A stretch of DNA of 64,000 nt, taken from positions 1 through 64,000 of the forward strand of contig NZ_FNZR01000004.1 of the NCBI RefSeq assembly GCF_900109365.1, read 5' to 3'. Shown here one piece after another: positions 42,616 through 51,803 of this stretch. Made by a program: the position numbers and the translations under genes. Source of the stretch: Parapedobacter koreensis. GTDB lineage: Bacteria > Bacteroidota > Bacteroidia > Sphingobacteriales > Sphingobacteriaceae. The first letter of the stretch is position 1; each line of letters starts with the position of its first letter. A model generated the notes under the pieces. That model searched no databases. It was not told where the DNA came from and saw only the letters and a program-made list of their open reading frames with translations.

Positions 42616-43423
42616 AACGTTTTTGTAATATTTCCCTCATTTTTATCTGTATCAGAAACTCATAATATGCCATATTTGTACAGTAGATAAAACCTGGTTT
42701 CCCCTCAAGAAAACCAAACTTTAAAACATAAGCGTGAAAAAACCGTAAAAAAGGCCAACCCGGTATCCGGCTAAGCCATGATTTTAATGCAGGATTTCGT
42801 GCACTTTGATTGCCGGAAAAAATATGCTTAAATGGTGGCTGATCTTGAATTCTCGCTACAGCCTCCTGTGAAGAATATCGGTTATGTCTATCTATCCATT
42901 GAGACCATCCTTTGGAAAAGCCGTAGTGCAAGTATGGTTCTTTAATGTATGCTATTTTGCCATCTACATCCCCTTCTTTTTGCCCATGTCCAAAGTCGGT
43001 AAATCGAGCCCTGTCTTTTCGAAGGACTCTAAACTGCCATTTCGGGAAATTATCGCAGCGTTTTAACCAAACACCATCTAATATCATTTTCCAACAACAA
43101 TAGAATCCGGCAACTTCTTGGGGCGCGTGACTAATGGCATTAAACAGCGCTTCTTTGAATGACGGGGTAACTACTTCGTCAGCATCCAAAAAAATTACCC
43201 ATTCATATTTGATAGGAAGATTGTCTAATGCATAATTCCGCTGCTTCCCAAAGGATTCAAAGGGATGGATATGTGCTTGAGCGTCGAATGCCTCTGCGAT
43301 AGCGACAGTTTTATCAGTACTTCCGGAATCCAATACATGGACGTCATCACACCAAGTCAGTGATTCAAGGCATTTAGGCAGGTCCGCTTCTTCGTTTTTG
43401 GTCAGAATGATTGCCGAAAGCAT
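42596..43423 (-). CDS. Family 2 glycosyltransferase
   Basis: The 275-residue GT-A enzyme has I-L-T-K-N-E-E-A-D-L, W-C-D-D-V-H-V-L-D-S-G-S-T-D, the metal-binding D80-x-D82 and a downstream H-Y-G-F-S-K-G-W-S-Q-W segment. It is closely similar to the enzyme at 32529-33428, with identical motif order, and is a paralog. It belongs to the main operon, between the colanic-acid-type acetyltransferase and VanZ. Confidence 0.85.
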   Translation of the reverse strand: MLSAIILTKNEEADLPKCLESLTWCDDVHVLDSGSTDKTVAIAEAFDAQAHIHPFESFGKQRNYALDNLPIKYEWVIFLDADEVVTPSFKEALFNAISHAPQEVAGFYCCWKMILDGVWLKRCDNFPKWQFRVLRKDRARFTDFGHGQKEGDVDGKIAYIKEPYLHYGFSKGWSQWIDRHNRYSSQEAVARIQDQPPFKHIFSGNQSARNPALKSWLSRIPGWPFLRFFHAYVLKFGFLEGKPGFIYCTNMAYYEFLIQIKMREILQKRFEKISK

Positions 43424-43435
43424 GCTATATGATTT

Positions 43436-43984
43436 TTAATCAACAATGATACGTTCTTTAATGGGCTTACAAGGGAAGCCAGCGCAGACCATCCAAGGCT
43501 CGGTATCCTTGGTTACCACCGAGCGTGCTCCCACCACCGATCCTTCGCCGATGGCCACGCCAGGGTGGACAAATACTTCAGTAGCTATCCAAGCGTAATC
43601 CTCAATGATAATAGGCAATGCACGTAACGGGAATCCCCGCTTCATGTAATCATGAGTGCCCGTACAGATATACGAACCTTGTGAAATCACGACTCGTTTT
43701 CCGATGGTGATCGGAGCTTGACTATACAGATTGACGTCGTCGCTAATGCCACTTTCATCACCAATTTTTATTGTCCATGGCGCCCAGATTTTAGCTCGCG
43801 GATATACATGTACACCCTTACCGATTTCGGCACCAAACAAGCGTAATAAAAACGCACGCCAAGCATGTAGAGGTCGTGGCGAATACCGGAAAAACAATAA
43901 GTAAACGATGCCCCACGTTACTCTACCTATCCTGTTGCGTAGGGAAAACGAGGGGCCAATGTAAGTGTCGATGTTATAAGACAT
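43436..43984 (-). CDS. Colanic-acid-type hexapeptide acetyltransferase (WcaF-like)
   Basis: The 182-residue left-handed beta-helix protein shows repeated [LIV]-G-x4 turns (I-G-K-G-V-H-V-Y-P-R-A, I-G-D-E-S-G-I-S-D-D, I-G-E-G-S-V-V-G-A-R). It has the catalytic-His region G-T-H-D-Y and the C-terminal V-C-A-G-F-P-C-K-P-I-K-E-R. The pattern is typical of WcaF/WcaB acetyltransferases that O-acetylate polysaccharide sugars. It lies between two glycosyltransferase genes, with a 2-base gap to the next one. Confidence 0.85.
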   Translation of the reverse strand: MSYNIDTYIGPSFSLRNRIGRVTWGIVYLLFFRYSPRPLHAWRAFLLRLFGAEIGKGVHVYPRAKIWAPWTIKIGDESGISDDVNLYSQAPITIGKRVVISQGSYICTGTHDYMKRGFPLRALPIIIEDYAWIATEVFVHPGVAIGEGSVVGARSVVTKDTEPWMVCAGFPCKPIKERIIVD

Positions 43985-43986
43985 AG

Positions 43987-45159
43987 TTATACCGATTTTA
44001 ACGCTTCAATCATTTGGATAGCGGCTTTTTCCATGGTGAAGAAAGCTTCGTATGTGCGTTTTGCGGAGGCTGCCATTGTTTTTTTCTCTGCTTGGGTTAA
44101 ATGAAACCAATGAGTAAGCATTGCATATACGCCCCCTTCTGTGTCGGTGTCAACCAATCCACCTCCACCCGTTTTAATTTCCCGCCAGATGTTTACTTTA
44201 TCGCTGATGAGCACAGGTTTCTCGCAAGCCATTGCTTCTGCAATGGCAATGCCAAAGTTTTCCTGATGGCTGGGTAATATAAATGCTTCGCACCCATAAA
44301 TGCCGCCCCATTTTGCGTCACCGGTGAGCATACCGGTAAATAAAATTTGGTTAGTTGATTGGGCAAGTGCTACGATTTCCTTTCCATAAGTCGTATCCAA
44401 TCCCGGGCCGGCAATTACCAAGGCGGGTAAATTACTCGTTTCCTTAGACAGTTTAAGGTAAGCTTTGATGAGCAGGTCTACACCTTTTTTTTCGTGGATA
44501 CGGCTTAGAAACAACCAGTATGGCTGGTTAAACAGCAGGGTACAAATTTCATGAAATGCGTGCGTCAGTTTGACGGAATAGCGTGGCGCGGACTGAATAC
44601 CATAGCTTATGTTTAGTTCCCTTTTTGGATGGTAGGAGTCGAAGGTTTCACGCGCTAAAAGTAGTTCCTGCTCACAAGTAAATAATAAACCATCTGCGTA
44701 ATTTACTACATGACGTTCGATGAGTTTCCAGAATAGCCAATTCCGGATAGCTTTCAATCTTCGGCCCGCCGCTTTCTGAAAATAGGGGTCAAGCATCCCA
44801 TGTGGCATAACAAATAGTTTTGGCACCGTTCCGTTTTGTATTTTATAGCTTTTCAAAGCGAGGTATGTACCGTAGCTGTTGTATAGCCATAGGCCGTGAA
44901 TAATGATCGCGTCAAAGCGATGCAAATTGTGCTGTAACCAAACTTTTAGGTTCTTGCAATATGCATAGGGACCTTTGGCTGGACCTATCGTGTGAATGGC
45001 AAACCCATCATCTTTAACGAACGAAGCATCAGGTGCATCAAAGCACAGCACTTCGTTGTGCACACCGAGCTGCTCTAAAGCCGGAATGCTATTCCGTATG
45101 CCTTGGGCTGGTCCCCCATGAGCAGGATTCATACTGGCTATGACACGAAGGATATTCAT
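43987..45159 (-). CDS. Family 4 glycosyltransferase
   Basis: The 390-residue GT-B enzyme has an N-terminal acceptor domain with N-P-A-H-G-G-P-A-Q-G-I-R and H-G-L-W-L-Y-N-S-Y-G. The C-terminal GT4 domain has L-S-R-I-H-E-K-K-G-V-D-L-L, V-I-A-G-P-G-L and the E-x7-E motif in S-H-Q-E-N-F-G-I-A-I-A-E-A. The acceptor is unknown. It is part of the long operon, 4 bases after the next hexapeptide gene. Confidence 0.9.
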   Translation of the reverse strand: MNILRVIASMNPAHGGPAQGIRNSIPALEQLGVHNEVLCFDAPDASFVKDDGFAIHTIGPAKGPYAYCKNLKVWLQHNLHRFDAIIIHGLWLYNSYGTYLALKSYKIQNGTVPKLFVMPHGMLDPYFQKAAGRRLKAIRNWLFWKLIERHVVNYADGLLFTCEQELLLARETFDSYHPKRELNISYGIQSAPRYSVKLTHAFHEICTLLFNQPYWLFLSRIHEKKGVDLLIKAYLKLSKETSNLPALVIAGPGLDTTYGKEIVALAQSTNQILFTGMLTGDAKWGGIYGCEAFILPSHQENFGIAIAEAMACEKPVLISDKVNIWREIKTGGGGLVDTDTEGGVYAMLTHWFHLTQAEKKTMAASAKRTYEAFFTMEKAAIQMIEALKSV

Positions 45160-45163
45160 GAAT

Positions 45164-45829
45164 TTAGAATATGTAACCTGTTTGTCGCGTGAAATACTTA
45201 GCGTCTTTATTTAGCGGTTTAACGAAGGCGGCAGGAACCCCAGCGTATAACGCGAATTGCTGCTCAAAAGCTTTGTTAAGTAATGATTTTGCGCCGAGCA
45301 CAGAATAGGACGGTAATTTGGCTCCTCCAAGAACAACCGAGTTAGTTCCTACAAAACAGTAATCTCCAATATGAATCGGATAACTGTCTTGTCTGCCTTC
45401 CTCGATATTAATTGAATGTGTGAGGAATTGTGACCGATAGCCAGCTATCGTTACAAACTTGCCTAGTATAATACTATTCGTACAGTCGATATGGTGATTT
45501 TTGGTGATGGCTGAATGGTCGCCTATTATCAACTCCGATTTTCGTTTCCCTTGTTGATGCGTAAAGTGTCGTGACGCACTTGAGGTTGGAAAACCGGTTA
45601 TCCAATTACTTCTTCCGATAGACGCATAAGTTCCCAGTTTGACATGGTCCAAATGAATGGCTATTGAAAAATGTGCAATTTTTGATCGCTCTTGCATAAC
45701 CAGTTTTTTGGGAAATATCCAAGCAAAGCCGATTCTGGCACTCGGATGAATTTCGTATCCGAACCAAGTATTGAGTATTCTCCGTTTAAGTGCCCACGGC
45801 ATAAAAAAGGCGAACAGTTTTTTAATCAT
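45164..45829 (-). CDS. Hexapeptide-repeat acyltransferase
   Basis: The ATG at 45829 gives 221 residues. A longer frame to 46039 would run into the neighbouring glycosyltransferase, whereas this start overlaps it by only 8 bases. Beta-helix turns (I-G-F-A-W-I, L-G-T-Y-A-S-I-G-R, I-G-D-H-S-A-I-T-K-N, I-G-D-Y-C-F-V-G-T-N-S-V-V-L-G-G) and a final A-G-V-P-A-A-F-V-K-P are typical. It probably O-acetylates a sugar of the repeat unit. Confidence 0.8.
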   Translation of the reverse strand: MIKKLFAFFMPWALKRRILNTWFGYEIHPSARIGFAWIFPKKLVMQERSKIAHFSIAIHLDHVKLGTYASIGRSNWITGFPTSSASRHFTHQQGKRKSELIIGDHSAITKNHHIDCTNSIILGKFVTIAGYRSQFLTHSINIEEGRQDSYPIHIGDYCFVGTNSVVLGGAKLPSYSVLGAKSLLNKAFEQQFALYAGVPAAFVKPLNKDAKYFTRQTGYIF

Positions 45830-46976
45830 TTGTTTCCAAGTCGTAAAGTGCCAAAAATTGATTGATGAGTAAGCTTTGTTCGAATCGTCTGCAATTCTGA
45901 AATCCCTTTCGAATATACTCCTTCTTTGCTTGCGGATCTTGTAAGAACATGAGCAGTGCTGCCGTGAACTCCGCAGGATTTTCCGGGTCAACGTGGAGAG
46001 CTGCTCCTCCAGCAACCTCTGGCATGGGTTCGATAACACTGGCTACTACTGGCGCACCACAGGCTTGGGCTTCGATGACAGGCCATCCGAATCCTTCGCT
46101 GAATGATGGGAAAATGAAAGCTGTACAACCACTGTACAAGGCCACTAAAACCTCGTGAGATGGTTTTACCACAGGAACCACGCGATCAGCTATTCCAAGT
46201 TTGTCAATATGGATCTGTAAGGCTATGTCGATAGGTTGGCCGGCATAGCAGATTTTCCCTTTCCATTTTTCACCCAGATGTACTATCATATCGGCAAGTA
46301 TCTTTCTGTTTTTGCGAGGCAATGATGAACCAACATGCAAAATGTAGTTGGAATCTTCTAAGCCGTACTGCTGAAATATGGATGTTCGTTGCGCGGCAGT
46401 CATTGGATGAAAGTGGGCATTGAAAGAATTGTATACAACCTTCCATTTTTTATAAGAATCAATGCCGTCATCTGCTAGTTCAGTTAACTGGTTTAAGGTA
46501 AGTTGTGACACACAGGCTATTCTCTTAGCTTTAATGAGGTTGTTTAGAATCCATTTTTGTAAATAGATACCGGTTTTACTGGCTGGGCAATAAGCGTCTT
46601 CATAGCCTAAAGCTCCTCGAATAGCTAATACATCATGGCAGGTAATTCCGCTCCTTTTTTGAGGCAAAACGGCAAGATATGGTGAGTTTGAATGGTCACA
46701 AACATGGAAGTAAGTATGTTTCCTATATTTGCTTTTTAGTAATCTTAACCTTAAAATCAATGGGAACAGTATCCACTTGTCTATATAGCCTAACCATTTG
46801 CCCAATCCATGATTGGTGGTATGTTGTCCTTTAGCAAAAAATATAATAGGTTTCCATAATGTTACCTTGAAACCTTTTCTCAAAAGCCCGTCCTTTAAAC
46901 TTAGGAAGTACCTATTCATACTTTCCTGACGGTCTAATGAATAATTTCCAATTAGTATAAAGTGCGTTAATTTCAC
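45822..46976 (-). CDS. Family 4 glycosyltransferase
   Basis: The 384-residue GT4 enzyme has L-H-V-G-S-S-L-P-R-K-N, I-C-Y-A-G-Q-P-I and P-S-F-S-E-G-F-G-W-P-V-I-E-A-Q-A-C-G in the donor-binding half. The N-terminal acceptor domain begins I-L-I-G-N-Y-S-L-D-R-Q-E-S-M-N-R-Y. The gene overlaps the polymerase-like gene upstream by 4 bases and the hexapeptide gene downstream by 8 bases. Substrate unknown. Confidence 0.9.
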   Translation of the reverse strand: MKLTHFILIGNYSLDRQESMNRYFLSLKDGLLRKGFKVTLWKPIIFFAKGQHTTNHGLGKWLGYIDKWILFPLILRLRLLKSKYRKHTYFHVCDHSNSPYLAVLPQKRSGITCHDVLAIRGALGYEDAYCPASKTGIYLQKWILNNLIKAKRIACVSQLTLNQLTELADDGIDSYKKWKVVYNSFNAHFHPMTAAQRTSIFQQYGLEDSNYILHVGSSLPRKNRKILADMIVHLGEKWKGKICYAGQPIDIALQIHIDKLGIADRVVPVVKPSHEVLVALYSGCTAFIFPSFSEGFGWPVIEAQACGAPVVASVIEPMPEVAGGAALHVDPENPAEFTAALLMFLQDPQAKKEYIRKGFQNCRRFEQSLLINQFLALYDLETND

Positions 46977-48304
46977 TGCTTGTCAAATATTCTTTTCTCT
47001 GATTCGGTTTCTAGTTTATTTGTTCTAAAGGAAGCAATGATTAGTCCGCCACCAAATACAACAAAGCCAAGGCTTGTAGGTTGCGACCATTGACCTTGTA
47101 AAACAAGTAATAGTGCGAAGCTAAAGAGTAACCATGGTAATATGTCATTGTTTGCTAAACGTTGGTAGCTTTTTGAACCTAGCTTGATGACCAATAAAAT
47201 ACGTGCAATTATGATAATCATTCCTAAAAAAAAACCCATTTCGCCGATTAGGCGTCCCCATTCTCCCTCAGAAATTACAAAAGTTAAGCCTCCGGTCGAT
47301 ATTTGCGAGCCTACGTTCGTACCTAAGCCCAATCCGTATCCAAACAAGGGGGTTTGATTTTCTCCCAAAATAGCGCCAAACATACCGCCCAAAAAACGAT
47401 CAACAAATACCCCTTCCACTCCTCCTTCAGCTCTATTTGCGCTTTCAAAGCGTACTGTAAAGGCTTCAAGGGAGGTTTGGAAAAGAGGAAGGTTACGTAA
47501 TAACACTACAAGCGCCATTAAACAAATGAATGCAATGAAGATTGATTTTGCTGCTTGAGGCCTCTTAATTAAAATAAACAAACTAAATGACAAAGACAAC
47601 ATAAATTGAAATAATAAAGTGCGGCTAATGGATAACGGAATGGCAGCAAGTAAACAGGCACTTACTATAAGTAAAAGCCACAATGAAATCTTTTGTTTCT
47701 GTTGCAACCAAAAAAATAGCACAAATGGGGTTAACATTCCATAAAATAGCGAGTTCCCATTAGTAAACGAAAATGTACCTGGTGGACGAAAATACCCAAG
47801 AGCACCACTAAATCCAGCACCTCCAACGTCTCCTCCTACACCGCGATTTACCCAAGCAGATTGTGGGCTGTAGAATTGAAGAGTGATTAAAACAGTCATT
47901 GGAATCGCAATCCATAACATAATATCACCAATTTTTATGACGTCAGATTGGTCGAATATTTTCCCTATTAAAAACATAAAAGGCAGGTGGATAATAAAGA
48001 TCCGTAACCCATAAATCGCAATAAGTAAATTGCCATGTCCAAGAATAATTGCAGTAAAGAAGGAAATGAAACCAACTAACATAAAAACTGAGAGATAAGC
48101 ATTTCGAGGGAAATAACCTTTATGGTAAGCAAACGCTAGCGCTAACACAGCTATTGGATCACGAACGATTAATAGGGGCGTAGATAAGGAAGGGAAAAAC
48201 CATTTTCGTAGAGCACCCTCAAAAATCAATAAAAAGAAATAGAGCCAGATTACTTTTTTCAAGATTTTTCTATCCCTTATGGACAAAGACGTGTTCAGCT
48301 TCAT
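46973..48304 (-). CDS. O-antigen polymerase/ligase-like membrane protein (Wzy-like)
   Basis: The 443-residue protein has about ten to twelve hydrophobic helices and one large soluble loop between residues about 290 and 330 (E-G-G-V-E-G-V-F-V-D-R-F-L-G-G-M-F-G). That large loop is the hallmark of the Wzy/WaaL O-antigen polymerase-ligase superfamily. It likely polymerises repeat units outside the inner membrane, and is the only candidate polymerase in the cluster, although the flippase is of ABC type. Overlaps both neighbours by 1-4 bases. Confidence 0.75.
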   Translation of the reverse strand: MKLNTSLSIRDRKILKKVIWLYFFLLIFEGALRKWFFPSLSTPLLIVRDPIAVLALAFAYHKGYFPRNAYLSVFMLVGFISFFTAIILGHGNLLIAIYGLRIFIIHLPFMFLIGKIFDQSDVIKIGDIMLWIAIPMTVLITLQFYSPQSAWVNRGVGGDVGGAGFSGALGYFRPPGTFSFTNGNSLFYGMLTPFVLFFWLQQKQKISLWLLLIVSACLLAAIPLSISRTLLFQFMLSLSFSLFILIKRPQAAKSIFIAFICLMALVVLLRNLPLFQTSLEAFTVRFESANRAEGGVEGVFVDRFLGGMFGAILGENQTPLFGYGLGLGTNVGSQISTGGLTFVISEGEWGRLIGEMGFFLGMIIIIARILLVIKLGSKSYQRLANNDILPWLLFSFALLLVLQGQWSQPTSLGFVVFGGGLIIASFRTNKLETESEKRIFDKQ

Positions 48305-49572
48305 TAGCTTATTTGTGAGCTTAACTCATTTGAAATCGCATTTATAATAATGTTGGAGTAGTTTTCCCACGTGTATTTGGACGCATGCTCATGAGCAAGA
48401 TGACTCATTTCGCCAATTATTTGCCTATTTGATAAAAACCAGTCAATTTTTTCGGCAATTTTTTCGGGAGATCTAATAGGAACTAGAAATCCAGTTTTAT
48501 TTTCAACTATCAAATCCTCAGCACCGGTATTTGGTGTAATGATAATAGGTAGACCTCTGCTCATAGCTTCTTGAATTACCAATGCCCTGCCTTCCACAAC
48601 TGATGGTAGGCAAAAAATATCGCATGAGGCCATTAACCTTAAAACTTCATCATGTGATCCTGGAGGAATATATATGAAATCTTTTAATTCAGATTTATAG
48701 AATGATATCTCATCTGCCAGACTACCCATTACAACCAATTCCACATTTTTTGTCTTAAGCATTTTAACAGCTTCAAATAGATCGCTTAATCCTTTACGTT
48801 GAGTCAATGAACCAACAAAAAGAATTTTCAGTGGTTTATTGGACTTTTTTTCCCCCTTTGTTAAGGGATCGGACAATGTTGGGCTTCCAAATGGTGAAAG
48901 TACTATTTTCTTTTCAGATAAGTTCGTGGGGAGCGAATCATAAACGAATTTACTGGGGACGATTACTATATCCGCTAGTTCAAGCTCATTCGTCTTTCTT
49001 TGCAATTTGCTTTCACTATCTTTAATGCCTCCTTTAAGGGTATGTGCCCATTTGGGATTTCTATAAGCTTCGTCTTCCATTATTTTGCGCCCTGTCTTCC
49101 AATATGCGATAGGAAGATCATAAACACATTTTAGCCCCAGTTTTTTAGCAGTTTTAAATGTTTGTAAAGCACCGTCTTCATATGCATAAGCGGCTCTCAA
49201 TCCGTATTTTAATTCGTGAGATAAATGTGAGGAAACGTAGTTATCCAGCGAATGATATACCTTATCAATACTAAATATACCCTTTTCGTGCTTTGTTAGA
49301 TGCTTCGTGTTAAAATGTTGGGCAAGCAAACGACCCACCTCCCGATAGGGATGTGTACGTGTTAGTGATTCAAGTTCATTATCAAAACTACGTTTTTTCA
49401 AAGCAGAAAATCCTGGTAGACGGCTAAGTTGATGCCAAATATCTCCTTTATAAACCGCAATAGAGGTATAAAATTTATGCAAAAAATCTTCAGCAGCGAG
49501 AGCAATTGCTAATGCTCGGACATTTGCATTACCGGTTGGATGTGCGAGAAGTATTTTCGGATTCGTTTTCAT
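48304..49572 (-). CDS. Family 4 glycosyltransferase
   Basis: The ATG at 49572 gives 422 residues. The N-terminus reads K-I-L-L-A-H-P-T-G-N-A-N-V-R and the GT4 half has I-L-F-V-G-S-L-T-Q-R-K-G-L, V-V-M-G-S-L and P-S-V-V-E-G-R-A-L-V-I-Q-E-A. The acceptor domain includes D-L-P-I-A-Y-W. It starts downstream of the preceding gene's stop codon, sharing the polycistronic mRNA. Confidence 0.85.
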   Translation of the reverse strand: MKTNPKILLAHPTGNANVRALAIALAAEDFLHKFYTSIAVYKGDIWHQLSRLPGFSALKKRSFDNELESLTRTHPYREVGRLLAQHFNTKHLTKHEKGIFSIDKVYHSLDNYVSSHLSHELKYGLRAAYAYEDGALQTFKTAKKLGLKCVYDLPIAYWKTGRKIMEDEAYRNPKWAHTLKGGIKDSESKLQRKTNELELADIVIVPSKFVYDSLPTNLSEKKIVLSPFGSPTLSDPLTKGEKKSNKPLKILFVGSLTQRKGLSDLFEAVKMLKTKNVELVVMGSLADEISFYKSELKDFIYIPPGSHDEVLRLMASCDIFCLPSVVEGRALVIQEAMSRGLPIIITPNTGAEDLIVENKTGFLVPIRSPEKIAEKIDWFLSNRQIIGEMSHLAHEHASKYTWENYSNIIINAISNELSSQIS

Positions 49573-49586
49573 TTTTTTGCATAAAG

Positions 49587-50684
49587 CTATTGTGACATCC
49601 AATCTGTTAAATTTTCACCGATTGCCTTCCAGGTTCTTCTCTTATGATACCATTCCAACATTTTTTTTGTTCGGTCATTACTTTTCTTCATTACGATATC
49701 ATAGCCATTTAAAAGTTCTTTAGGTCTGAATAAACCGTCCGACGGCGGATCTTGGAGCGCTTTATCGACGTCACAAATAACGGGTACACCATGGGCAACG
49801 ATCGATAAGAATGTGCCAGATTTTGTAATGCTATCATAAGTTTGACCAACAAATGCACCCTCAACTTTCAAAAGTTCATAAGAAATATGTGAGTCTGATA
49901 ACACTCCAAGTTGAATATAAGTTTCCTTACCCAAGTTTTCATTTGCAAATTTAATCTCTTCATTGCTATATTGACCGCTCTTTGGTCCGATCGCTTTTAT
50001 TTGGATGATGTTTCCCCTTCCAACTAGCTCCCTTATTAATGTAATGTTTTTTTTCAATGTCCATAGCCGAGTATGTGGAAGGCCAAATATCACCCAAACA
50101 CCATGTTGCCTATTTGTTTTTAATACATTGATATCCGGAGGTGCGCTGATATTTGCTCCGATTGGTTGAATTGAAATGGTAATGTTTCTCCTCTCGTTCT
50201 TAAGTTTTTCCTTTTGATGGTAGGTGACGGTAGCCACACCGTTAGCAATATCTACCAAGCGAAGACATGACTTTTTTGATAATCTATCAATCATTTTTAG
50301 ATGAAGTCTCAATTTGGGATTACCGTTCCATATTTCATGAAACATGATGAAGAACTTAGCGCTGTAGAATTTGTTTTTTGTTTTTTGCAGTTCATTTAAA
50401 AACTTACTTGGATAACCAAATCTAGAAAAACCCAATGGGGTGTAGTTTATAAAAATACAAGTATCTGCCTCGATTTCTTTTAACGCTGCTTTCCAATGTT
50501 TGACGACGAAAGATAGTTTGGCTTTACGTTTTGGAACCCTGTCTACGCCAAATGCAATTTTTGTGAAAACTCCAGTTTGGAACAACTGCTCTCCGACTCT
50601 ATAAGCATAATCGCTTACACCACATATAGCTGGGGTAATTGTAGGCGATATTATTATTAAATGGTTCAATTTCATTGCATTCAT
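49587..50684 (-). CDS. Glycosyltransferase-like protein, GT4-type
   Basis: The 365-residue protein starts with I-I-I-S-P-T-I-T-P-A-I-C-G-V-S-D-Y and has the acceptor-domain motif F-I-M-F-H-E-I-W-N-G. A paralog with F-H-E-L-W-C-G lies at 52861-54021. The C-terminal donor domain is less conserved: instead of the normal E-x7-E region it has G-A-F-V-G-Q-T-Y-D-S-I-T-K-S-G-T-F. Substrate unknown. A start at 50675 is also possible. Confidence 0.7.
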   Translation of the reverse strand: MNAMKLNHLIIISPTITPAICGVSDYAYRVGEQLFQTGVFTKIAFGVDRVPKRKAKLSFVVKHWKAALKEIEADTCIFINYTPLGFSRFGYPSKFLNELQKTKNKFYSAKFFIMFHEIWNGNPKLRLHLKMIDRLSKKSCLRLVDIANGVATVTYHQKEKLKNERRNITISIQPIGANISAPPDINVLKTNRQHGVWVIFGLPHTRLWTLKKNITLIRELVGRGNIIQIKAIGPKSGQYSNEEIKFANENLGKETYIQLGVLSDSHISYELLKVEGAFVGQTYDSITKSGTFLSIVAHGVPVICDVDKALQDPPSDGLFRPKELLNGYDIVMKKSNDRTKKMLEWYHKRRTWKAIGENLTDWMSQ

Positions 50685-51793
50685 AACAAATATATGGTTA
50701 TTTTGACCAACGATTGCGAAGATATCTTTGAATCGGTTTTTCGTAATAATGAAAAGAATGATAATGCGATCAGAACAATATAAAATGTTATTAATGTTCT
50801 GGGTAGATAAAAAATTTTTTGATTAAGGCTGAATGATTCAATAACCAACACGAAAATTAATTGCAAGGGGAAATGAATCAAGTAACTAGAATAACTTATA
50901 TCTCCTATAAAAGCAAATTTTCTTCCGAGTCCTGATCCTAAGAGTGACTCTATCAATGAAATACAAATCACAATAACAGGAAACATATATAATTCAAAAA
51001 AATAAAATGGCAATTGTTGTTTAGCCAAATACCTGATATAGATAATGTATACTAACGAAATAGTTAGCATACATACGATAAGTATCCAATTCGTTCGGAA
51101 GCTGTATCTTTTATATAGAAAACTGTAAATGAAAAAAGCTATACCGCCAGCAAAAAACGACAGCATCCCAGTGCCAATAGAGTAAAATTGGGTAAATCGT
51201 AAACAATAACCTAAAAACATTAATCCAATGCAGATCATCCAATGGTTTAGCTTCAAGGTACAGATTCCAAAGAACAAGATATATAAAAACATTTCAACAG
51301 AAACCGACCAAGAGGGTCCATTGAACGAAAAGTATGAAACGAACCAGTTGAAGGTTAGTGTCAAATATCCTATAAATGTTAAAGTTCGATAGTCATGGTA
51401 GACAAAATAGAAACCATGGTTGTTAAAATAAAGCATTTGTAGCAATATAACCCCTACAAGTGTTAATAGATGGAGGGGGTAAAGCCTTGATATCCTCAAT
51501 TTCATATAACTGAGAAAAGAAATTTCCCGTTGCGAGATTTTTTTCGAATAAAGCCAGAAGAAAATAAAGCCAGATAATGTGAAAAAAAATTCTACTGCTC
51601 TCCAGCCCTGTCCATAAAATGGACGTAATAAGTTATAGAAAGGAAATAATGTTTTGTCTATGTTTTGTCCAAATTCGCTCTTTATTTGATTATCAAAGAA
51701 GAAATGTTGCCAGTGCCATAACACAATACTTAGTGCCGCAAGTCCCCGAAGAATATCTAACCAATAAAATCGAATCGGTGCTTTTGTGTTCAT
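50681..51793 (-). CDS. Membrane O-acyltransferase (acyltransferase 3)
   Basis: The 370-residue polytopic protein begins W-L-D-I-L-R-G-L-A-A-L-S-I-V-L-W-H (catalytic His), then F-T-L-S-G-F-I-F. About ten hydrophobic helices follow, with G-D-I-S-Y-S-S-Y-L-I-H-F near the C-terminus. It transfers acyl groups to the polysaccharide. It overlaps the next gene's start by 4 bases and lies within the glycosyltransferase run. Confidence 0.85.
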   Translation of the reverse strand: MNTKAPIRFYWLDILRGLAALSIVLWHWQHFFFDNQIKSEFGQNIDKTLFPFYNLLRPFYGQGWRAVEFFFTLSGFIFFWLYSKKISQREISFLSYMKLRISRLYPLHLLTLVGVILLQMLYFNNHGFYFVYHDYRTLTFIGYLTLTFNWFVSYFSFNGPSWSVSVEMFLYILFFGICTLKLNHWMICIGLMFLGYCLRFTQFYSIGTGMLSFFAGGIAFFIYSFLYKRYSFRTNWILIVCMLTISLVYIIYIRYLAKQQLPFYFFELYMFPVIVICISLIESLLGSGLGRKFAFIGDISYSSYLIHFPLQLIFVLVIESFSLNQKIFYLPRTLITFYIVLIALSFFSLLRKTDSKISSQSLVKITIYLL

Positions 51794-51803
51794 AATATAT
51801 GGT

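Noticed and set aside
46040-46158. Long start for the hexapeptide acyltransferase and nearby frames
   Set aside because: They run inside the glycosyltransferase gene; the start at 45829 is the plausible one.
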